Of a stretch of 46,596 nt of DNA, positions 41,450-46,596 are shown in pieces. A program made the position numbers and the translations under genes. Below the pieces are notes generated by a model. The model did not search any database. It saw only the letters and a list, made by a program, of their open reading frames with translations, and had not been told where the DNA came from. Location: positions 1-46,596 of the forward strand of contig JAHEEC010000023.1 in the NCBI GenBank assembly GCA_024640885.1. The letters run 5' to 3'. How positions within the stretch are numbered: position 1 is the first letter of the stretch; the number at the start of each line of letters is the position of its first letter. The stretch is from Bacteroidota bacterium (GTDB lineage Bacteria > Bacteroidota > Bacteroidia > Bacteroidales > GCA-2748055).

Positions 41450-42922
41450 TTAGTTGATTTGGTGAAGATTGGGTTTTACTGGCCAATCAAATATCCGTTC
41501 AGGAATTTGTTTCAGAGGGACAGGGACCGGAGTATACTCGATCCTTCGTGCCGCCGATTTGGTGACCAACGGGGCGATCCCGGTGATATCTTCCAGCGCC
41601 CTGGCAAGCATAGGATCCTCCGTGCTCCCGAAGGGAACCAGGTCCAGCAGGTACTCATCAATGAAATAATCCGGAATGATTCCATTCACGAAATCCGTAT
41701 AGCCGTCCGCATTGGCAAATTTGATTACGATAGGCTGCATGGCCCAGTTGTGCCTCTTGGGGTTCTCCCAGTCGTCCACGGTAAATGATCCGTAACATTT
41801 TCCATAGGTGGTGGTACCGATCTGTATCACATTGGTGTAGGGGTAAAGTCCGATCATCAGCGATTCGCAGGCCGAAGCAGTCCCGTCTGTGGTGAGGAAA
41901 TAGACCCTTGAAAGGTCCATGTTATAATCACTGTGGGGCAATTTGATTACCAGCTGCTCCGAATCTTCCCCGTCGGCCTGGCCGTTGTCATCCAGGTCAC
42001 TGCTCAGCCAGTATTGGGTATAGAGTTCATTCCAGACCATCTTTACAAAAACTTCCTGATTTTCCATGGATGATGCAGAACTGAGGGTACTGGCCATATA
42101 GGCTGACAAATCCAGGCTGCCTCCCGGGTTGTAGCGCAGGTCAACCACCACATCTGTTACACTGGCTGCAATAAATTCCTCGAATACCGCATTGAGTGCG
42201 TCAAACCATTCACCGGAGGGACCTGATGTAAACTGAGTGTAGACAAGATATCCGATTTTTGCTCCTTCGTAATCAATCACTTCGCTATGAACTACAGGGT
42301 TCTGGCTCAGTTCAATGGCGGTCAGCTCCACAAACCTTCCATTATGGATGATTCCACCTTCACTGACTCCGCCAAATTCAAACAGGGCAGTGGTCTGGTA
42401 ATAGAGGTCACGGTAGTTTTCTCTGTTTATTAACTGGTTATCTATGGAGATAATGAAATCCCCCCGTTGAATGGATGAATCAGCTGCAGGTGAATCGGGT
42501 GTGACGAATTCAACCACGTAGACCACATCGTTATCGTTGATCAGCACCGGGCGAGCTGACATCCCCGTGACCAGTTCGACACCCTCAAACATGGCCAGAA
42601 GTGCCTCATAATCATCTACAATCCATGAATAGATATCGTCATCATACAGCAGCTTATTGAAGAATTCTTCCGGGTCCGGTTCTTTTCTGTAGTCCAGGTT
42701 TGGAATGAATTTTTCCCAGAGGTACACCTCATTCAGTCCTTCCCAGATCCATTCATTTATAACAAGAATCTCTTTCGGGATTTCCGGATCCGGGTCAGGA
42801 TCGGGAACTGGATCAGGATCCTTTTTACAGGAAGCAACCACAAACAATACTGCTGCCAACACTACCCAAAGGCTCCAGGATTTCTTCTGCCTTTTTTCCG
42901 GTCCAATCGCTTTCATTCTCAT
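41450..42922 (-). CDS. S41-family (C-terminal processing type) peptidase, lipoprotein
   Basis: This protein of about 490 residues is a serine/lysine peptidase of family S41 attached to the envelope. I start it at the ATG at 42922 (MRMKAIGPEKRQKKSW...); ATGs at 42931 and 42916 are alternatives, and the further-upstream TTG at 42946 is unlikely. The signal ends in a lipobox (VVASC), followed by a PDPVPDPDPDPE linker. A PDZ-like region lies in the middle (DSPAADSSIQRGDFIISIDN). The catalytic domain contains DVVVDLRYNPGGSLD, the nucleophile serine in TDGTASACESLMIGL and the lysine in GTTTYGKCYGSF. Substrate unknown. The gene is monocistronic, with a candidate promoter in front. Confidence 0.9.
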   Translation of the reverse strand: MRMKAIGPEKRQKKSWSLWVVLAAVLFVVASCKKDPDPVPDPDPDPEIPKEILVINEWIWEGLNEVYLWEKFIPNLDYRKEPDPEEFFNKLLYDDDIYSWIVDDYEALLAMFEGVELVTGMSARPVLINDNDVVYVVEFVTPDSPAADSSIQRGDFIISIDNQLINRENYRDLYYQTTALFEFGGVSEGGIIHNGRFVELTAIELSQNPVVHSEVIDYEGAKIGYLVYTQFTSGPSGEWFDALNAVFEEFIAASVTDVVVDLRYNPGGSLDLSAYMASTLSSASSMENQEVFVKMVWNELYTQYWLSSDLDDNGQADGEDSEQLVIKLPHSDYNMDLSRVYFLTTDGTASACESLMIGLYPYTNVIQIGTTTYGKCYGSFTVDDWENPKRHNWAMQPIVIKFANADGYTDFVNGIIPDYFIDEYLLDLVPFGSTEDPMLARALEDITGIAPLVTKSAARRIEYTPVPVPLKQIPERIFDWPVKPNLHQIN

Positions 42923-42961
42923 CACAAACATCTGTATATATTGCAAAGTTACATTTTATCG

Positions 42962-42993
42962 CAAAGTTATTAAAATAAGAACTCTTCCTTCAA
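42962..42993 (-). promoter_or_regulatory. Candidate promoter of the S41 peptidase gene
   Basis: On the minus strand TTG (complement of 42991-42993) is followed after 21 bp by TAACTTTG (complement of 42962-42969). A second TAACTTTG copy lies at 42944-42951, within a direct repeat of GCAAAGTTA (plus strand 42943-42951 and 42961-42969, period 18 bp). Start of transcription would be near 42955, about 33 bp before the ATG. Confidence 0.5.
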
Positions 42994-43035
42994 TTAAATA
43001 TTATGGACCCGGGGTGTGAAATTGGATAAACAGCT

Positions 43036-43056
43036 GAACAAACATATTGTTTGTTC
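43036..43056. promoter_or_regulatory. 21-bp inverted repeat upstream of the DUF1801 gene
   Basis: Arms GAACAAAC (43036-43043) and GTTTGTTC (43049-43056) are exact inverse complements, separated by ATATT. It ends 24 bp before the ATG at 43081, in the 158-bp divergent spacer shared with the S41 gene. This geometry suits an operator; it could also be an mRNA hairpin. Confidence 0.45.
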
Positions 43057-43080
43057 CGTTTCATAATAACAACAGAAACC

Positions 43081-43500
43081 ATGGCAGAAAATAAGACCAA
43101 AGCCACCCGGGACAATGTACAGGCATTTCTGGGCGCTATCGTGGATCCGGTCAGAGGTTCGGATTGTATGAAACTGGCAGAACTGATGGAAGGGATCACC
43201 GGAGCAAAAGCGGTGATGTGGGGAGCGTCCATTGTGGGTTTCGGAACCTACCATTACAAATATGCCAGCGGCAGGGAAGGGGAGTGGTTCCAGTGTGGTT
43301 TCAGTCCCAGGAAGCAGAACCTGACCATCTACCTCATGGGGTACCTGGATTCCTACGGGGAACAGCTCAAAGAGCTGGGGAAATATACCCACGGAAAAGG
43401 GTGTCTCTACATCAAGAAACTTGAGGATATTGATCTGGATGTTCTCACCGAACTTATCAAAAGTTCCATTGCTCATTTGAAGGATCACAGGTCAACATAA
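43081..43500 (+). CDS. DUF1801-family small protein
   Basis: This 139-residue protein starts at the ATG at 43081 (a TTG 30 bases earlier is in frame but unlikely). It fits the DUF1801/YdhG-like fold: MKLAELMEGITGAKAVMWGAS then IVGFGTYHYKYASGREGEWF, and SPRKQNLTIYLM, followed by GKGCLYIKKLEDIDLDVL at the end. The family function is not established; members resemble iron-chaperone frataxin-like folds. It is probably co-transcribed with the isoaspartyl methyltransferase gene 6 bp downstream. Confidence 0.9.
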   Translation: MAENKTKATRDNVQAFLGAIVDPVRGSDCMKLAELMEGITGAKAVMWGASIVGFGTYHYKYASGREGEWFQCGFSPRKQNLTIYLMGYLDSYGEQLKELGKYTHGKGCLYIKKLEDIDLDVLTELIKSSIAHLKDHRST

Positions 43501-43506
43501 GTTCCC

Positions 43507-44259
43507 GTGCACACCCCGGCAATATTGATATTATGTGTGTTTTCCACATGGCTGGTCCCCTGTGATGTACAGGAGGTCCAGACCACATTCCAGCAGCATC
43601 CGGCGTTCGGAGAAAGGGTACAGGAAAGGCATGAAATGGTGAAAAACGGGATCGAGAACTATCCCTACCAACCCGTCAGGGACCCCCTTGTCCTGGAAGC
43701 CATGAGAAGGGTGCCCAGGCACCGGTTCGTGCCCCCAGAGTATCGCCGTGATGCCTACCTGAATACCCCCCTGGTGATAGGTTTTCACCAGACGATCTCC
43801 CAGCCATACATCGTGGCCCACATGACCGAATTGCTGGATCTTCAACCCGATCACCGGGTGCTGGAAATAGGGACCGGGTCGGGATACCAGGCAGCGGTTC
43901 TTGCAGAGCTTTGCAACCATGTTTACACCATCGAGATCATTCCACAGCTCGGGGAATCAGCAGGGGAACTGCTGAATGAGCTGGGATATAAAAATGTCAG
44001 GGTCAAAATCGGGGACGGGTATGAGGGCTGGCCTGATGCCGCCCCCTTTGACCGGATCATTGTCACCTGCGCACCCGACGATATTCCCCCGCCTTTACTC
44101 GCACAACTTGCTCCCGGAGGACGCTTAGTCATTCCTGTTGGAGAGACCAGCCAGGTCCAGTACATGGTGGTGGTAACCAAGGACCGCCATGGAAGGATTT
44201 CCCAAAAACGCCAGTACCCGGTCCGTTTTGTCCCCATGACCGGTAAGGCGCTTGAGTAA
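43507..44259 (+). CDS. pcm: Protein-L-isoaspartate(D-aspartate) O-methyltransferase, apparently exported form
   Basis: Pcm methylates isoaspartyl residues in damaged proteins to start their repair, using S-adenosylmethionine. The catalytic domain is complete: RHRFVPPEYRRDAYLNTPLVIG, TISQPYIVAHMTELLDL and the SAM-binding LEIGTGSGYQAAVLAEL. The frame opens with GTG at 43507, six bases after the DUF1801 stop; no ATG lies before residue 43 (MVKNGI, 43633). With the GTG start the protein has 250 residues and a hydrophobic N-terminus (MHTPAILILCVFSTWLVPC) that looks like a signal or lipoprotein peptide, so it may act in the periplasm. If translation began at 43633 it would be a 208-residue cytosolic form. 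Confidence 0.88.
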   Translation: MHTPAILILCVFSTWLVPCDVQEVQTTFQQHPAFGERVQERHEMVKNGIENYPYQPVRDPLVLEAMRRVPRHRFVPPEYRRDAYLNTPLVIGFHQTISQPYIVAHMTELLDLQPDHRVLEIGTGSGYQAAVLAELCNHVYTIEIIPQLGESAGELLNELGYKNVRVKIGDGYEGWPDAAPFDRIIVTCAPDDIPPPLLAQLAPGGRLVIPVGETSQVQYMVVVTKDRHGRISQKRQYPVRFVPMTGKALE

Positions 44260-44325
44260 AATAAATTAAAACACCGGAAACAAATAGGTGGTAAATGCCG
44301 TTAAAGTTGCTGTTGAAGCATTTTT

Positions 44326-45456
44326 ATGGACCCTGTTTTTACTGAAAAGATCAATATACTGATCGTCGATGACAACAATGCCCCTTTCATCCTTCCCCTT
44401 ATAAGGTCTTTTTCAGGACAAAAGAATATTCATCTGTATGCATTGGTTTTCTCTGAAAAGAAACCCAATCTTTTCAGGTATTCCAGGTACCTTCGCGAGG
44501 TCTATTCAATAAGGGGTACGATCCAAGATCATTTTGAATCAGGAGTAAAAGAGACCATCGTGCGTTGCCAGGCCCACTTGGTTATTCCAACCCGCGAATG
44601 GATATCTCAATTATTTGCCAAAAATGCAAGCTGGCTAAACGGAATGGTGAAGGTCCATCCGATTTCGGGTGAGTCGACCATTGAGACCACAATGGACAAA
44701 ATAAAGCTGAATCAATGGCTTATTGATCATGGGTTCCCACATTCCTGGGCTCTGCCGATCAATCAGGGTGGATTAAACGATATTGATGTAGCTGAAATTC
44801 CCTTTCCTGTTCTGGTTAAACCATTAACAGGCGCCGGCGGAATTGGAATTAAACTGGTAAATGATGCCCGGATGCTGAGTGATTTACTCGCTCAGGAGAA
44901 AAAATATCAAAAGGATTATTTTTTTCAGGAATTGATCCAGGGATATGACATTGATGTGAGCCTTTTTTCAGTGCAGGGGAATATCCTTTGCCATACCATT
45001 CAGAAGGGAATCCTGGTTGGCTCATTCACCTTCCCGAGAGGGATCGAATTTATTCGTAATAATGCCCTTCTTGAGCTCACTGAGAAGATCATAGGGCAAC
45101 TCTCATATACTGGAATTGCCCATCTGGATTTCAGGTTTGATGCAAAAACAGGGGAATATATCCTGGTTGATTTTAATGCCAGGTACTGGAATTCCATGCA
45201 GGGGTCAAGATTGATGGGGGTCAATTTCCCACTGCTGATTACTGCCTACACCCTTGAAATTCAAATGAAATTTCCTGAATACAGCACAGGGTACTTCTAC
45301 TATGGAACTGCCGGAATTAAAAAAATTTTGAAAAATGTTGTTTCGGGGAATAGAGTTCCCATAAAACTGAAGAACACCCAAATCCCTGCAATTGCCAGGG
45401 ATCCGTTTCCCGAACTATTGTACCTGATCAAATGGGTGATGAAGACTATTTTTTAA
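44326..45456 (+). CDS. ATP-grasp family enzyme, carbamoyl-phosphate-synthase-like
   Basis: This 376-residue protein has an N-terminal Rossmann-like lid (INILIVDDNNAPFILPLIRS) and an ATP-grasp core (about 120-310). Core features are PFPVLVKPLTGAGGIGIKLV (phosphate loop and lysine), FFQELIQGYDIDVSLFSV, and the metal/phosphate segment GIAHLDFRFDAKTGEYILVDFNARYW. The DFNARYWNSMQGSR ending resembles carbamoyl-phosphate synthase-like ligases that couple carboxylates with amines or make unusual peptides. No ligase partner or biosynthetic cluster is nearby. It is a single gene with 66 bp in front; its end overlaps the opposing gene by 11 bp. Product unknown. Confidence 0.85.
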   Translation: MDPVFTEKINILIVDDNNAPFILPLIRSFSGQKNIHLYALVFSEKKPNLFRYSRYLREVYSIRGTIQDHFESGVKETIVRCQAHLVIPTREWISQLFAKNASWLNGMVKVHPISGESTIETTMDKIKLNQWLIDHGFPHSWALPINQGGLNDIDVAEIPFPVLVKPLTGAGGIGIKLVNDARMLSDLLAQEKKYQKDYFFQELIQGYDIDVSLFSVQGNILCHTIQKGILVGSFTFPRGIEFIRNNALLELTEKIIGQLSYTGIAHLDFRFDAKTGEYILVDFNARYWNSMQGSRLMGVNFPLLITAYTLEIQMKFPEYSTGYFYYGTAGIKKILKNVVSGNRVPIKLKNTQIPAIARDPFPELLYLIKWVMKTIF

Positions 45457-46596
45457 CCAGTTTCCCGACCATGGTCCTGCCATTGATATCCAATTGGAAG
45501 AGGTATAGGTTCCCTGTCAGATCTGATAGATCCAGCTTCATACGGTAACTTCCAGTGGAATGGAATTCTTTGATGACCTTCCCAGTGATATCGAACAATT
45601 TGAGCGTCACTACACCGCTAATTCCAAACTCAAAATAGACAAAATTGTCCGCAGGGATTGGATATACCCGCTCAATCAATCGTTCCCCTGCAGGAGATCC
45701 CGTGGGATCGAGGACTTCGATGGAAAATTCCTGTGTAACTTCGGCTGTTCCATCGTTTACCATGATGTGGACGGTGTGACTTCCCATATCCGAAAATGCG
45801 GGCGTCCCGGTTAGCAATGGACTCCCGTTGCCCTGGATCAGCTGAAGCCAACCAGGAAGATCAGCGGAATAGAAAGTCAGCACATCCCCCTCATCTTCAT
45901 CTTCAGCTGTGATTTGATACTCATACAGTTGTTCGGGCCGGAGGGCGGAACTGGGGGGTAGTGATGTGATCACCGGAAGATCATTCACATTGATGACTGC
46001 CACCTGGAACTGGTGATCAATTGCCACCATTCCATCAGAAACGCTGATGCTGACCTGGTGGATACCCACGTGTTCATTCCCGGGGATTCCGGAGAGGACG
46101 AGTGTTGAATCATTGAAGCTGAGCCAGTCTGGCAACTGAAGAACCGAGTAATCAATGGGATCGCCGTCCACGTCCCTGGCAATTAATGTATAGTTATAAA
46201 TTTCATCCTCTTTCACAGATATTGCTGGTATTGACAGCACCTCAGGTGCGTCATTCACGTTAGTCACGGTTATCTGGAATTTATGGTCAATTGCCTCCAC
46301 TCCGTCGGAAATGTGAATGTCTACCTGGTGGATGCCTACCTGCTCGTTCCCCGGGATCCCTGAGAGGAGCCGTGATATTCCATCGAAAGTGAGCCAATGG
46401 GGCAAAATGGCCACTGTATAATCAAGTGAATCCCCGTCTATATCACGAACTTCCAATTTATATAGGTATTCCTCATCCTCCGTACCAATCAATAAGGGAC
46501 TGGATATCAATTCGGGAGGATCATTCACATTGACAACCGTGATCTGGAAATGATGATCAATATGACCCAGGCCATCTGAAACTCTTATCGTCACGT
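45446..46596 (-). CDS. Type IX secreted protein with cadherin/Ig-like repeats and Por sorting tail (N-terminus outside window)
   Basis: The open frame runs beyond the right edge; only the last about 383 residues are visible. They consist of Ig/cadherin-like repeats of 90 residues: units contain DxDGDxxDY, LPxWLxF, SGIPGNExVGIHQV and SDGxxAIDHxFQ, ending in NVNDxP, the pattern of putative Ig (He_PIG) and cadherin-like domains, often with bound calcium. A fourth, diverged unit follows (LPGWLQLIQGNG, TPAFSDMGSHTV). The C-terminal tail (RVYPIPADNFVYFEFGISG and LDLSDLTGNLYLFQLDINGR, ending KLVKK) is a type IX sorting domain, so the protein is secreted or cell-surface bound. An adhesive or matrix role is likely but not shown. 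The GTG at 46594 is internal, not a start. Confidence 0.88.
   Translation of the reverse strand, partial: VTIRVSDGLGHIDHHFQITVVNVNDPPELISSPLLIGTEDEEYLYKLEVRDIDGDSLDYTVAILPHWLTFDGISRLLSGIPGNEQVGIHQVDIHISDGVEAIDHKFQITVTNVNDAPEVLSIPAISVKEDEIYNYTLIARDVDGDPIDYSVLQLPDWLSFNDSTLVLSGIPGNEHVGIHQVSISVSDGMVAIDHQFQVAVINVNDLPVITSLPPSSALRPEQLYEYQITAEDEDEGDVLTFYSADLPGWLQLIQGNGSPLLTGTPAFSDMGSHTVHIMVNDGTAEVTQEFSIEVLDPTGSPAGERLIERVYPIPADNFVYFEFGISGVVTLKLFDITGKVIKEFHSTGSYRMKLDLSDLTGNLYLFQLDINGRTMVGKLVKK
45960..46560 (-). repeat. Tandem protein-coding repeats of period 270 bp
   Basis: Within the secreted-protein gene the segment beginning ACCTGGTGGAT (about 46053) recurs at about 46323, exactly 270 bp (90 codons) later, with high similarity over the flanking sequence. 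The repeat encodes cadherin/Ig-like units that continue past the window edge, so the complete copy number is not known. Confidence 0.8.

Noticed and set aside
45446..46596. Repeats in the right-edge gene considered as a mobile or CRISPR-like repeat array
   Set aside because: The 270-bp period keeps frame and encodes cadherin/Ig-like domains; there are no short repeats with spacers.

Overview
The window looks like a chromosomal segment of a member of the Bacteroidota, probably an anaerobic or fermentative member of class Bacteroidia. Evidence: two secreted proteins end in type IX secretion (Por) sorting tails, several upstream regions carry the phylum-specific TAnnTTTG -7 box instead of a classical -10/-35 promoter, Shine-Dalgarno sequences are weak, and there is a carboxypeptidase-like/TonB receptor, a beta-propeller (Reg_prop) sensor and a DUF4301 protein. 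No tRNA, rRNA, CRISPR array, insertion sequence or phage gene was seen. Coding density is high; the only long non-coding stretch is 38910-39854.

Layout. 1-4228: the distal histidine operon hisC(partial)-hisB-hisH-hisA-hisF-hisIE. 4295-6191: a cyclophilin convergent with an exported M24 aminopeptidase P. 6216-12197: a propeller/SpoIIE sensor phosphatase followed 9 bp later by a type IX secreted protein, closed by a strong terminator. 12273-17854: ornithine aminotransferase, nitroreductase, a TonB-dependent receptor with a small carboxypeptidase-like partner, and a YjbQ protein. 17926-21665: indolepyruvate oxidoreductase iorA-iorB and a DUF4301 protein that I read as a nucleotidyltransferase-like enzyme. 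21682-27363: a phosphate transporter with a PhoU-like tail, an omega-amidase-like hydrolase, a SlyD-like isomerase, a cation/proton antiporter and a small outer-membrane protein. 27447-32555: a short-chain dehydrogenase and a leftward pta-ackA-ptb-buk cluster. 32713-38909: a DUF1338 (HglS-like) protein, a membrane protein with its own winged-helix regulator, a YdiJ-like FAD/Fe-S dehydrogenase and a dicarboxylate symporter. 38910-40346: a long AT-rich intergenic region with two clusters of a 12-bp palindrome in front of an XRE-type regulator. 40388-46596: pyrD, an S41 protease lipoprotein, a DUF1801 protein, an apparently exported isoaspartyl methyltransferase, an ATP-grasp enzyme and the C-terminal part of a repeat-rich type IX secreted protein.

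How the genes may work together. Amino-acid and 2-oxoacid metabolism recurs: transaminase (rocD), omega-amidase, 2-oxoacid:ferredoxin oxidoreductase (iorAB), acyl-phosphate/ATP modules for acetate and butyrate-like acids, and a possible 2-oxoadipate to D-2-hydroxyglutarate to 2-oxoglutarate route (DUF1338 plus YdiJ-like enzyme plus dicarboxylate carrier). These links are inferences from family knowledge and proximity. The least explained parts are the palindrome array before the XRE regulator, the DUF4301 protein and the DUF1338/YdiJ/symporter neighbourhood.
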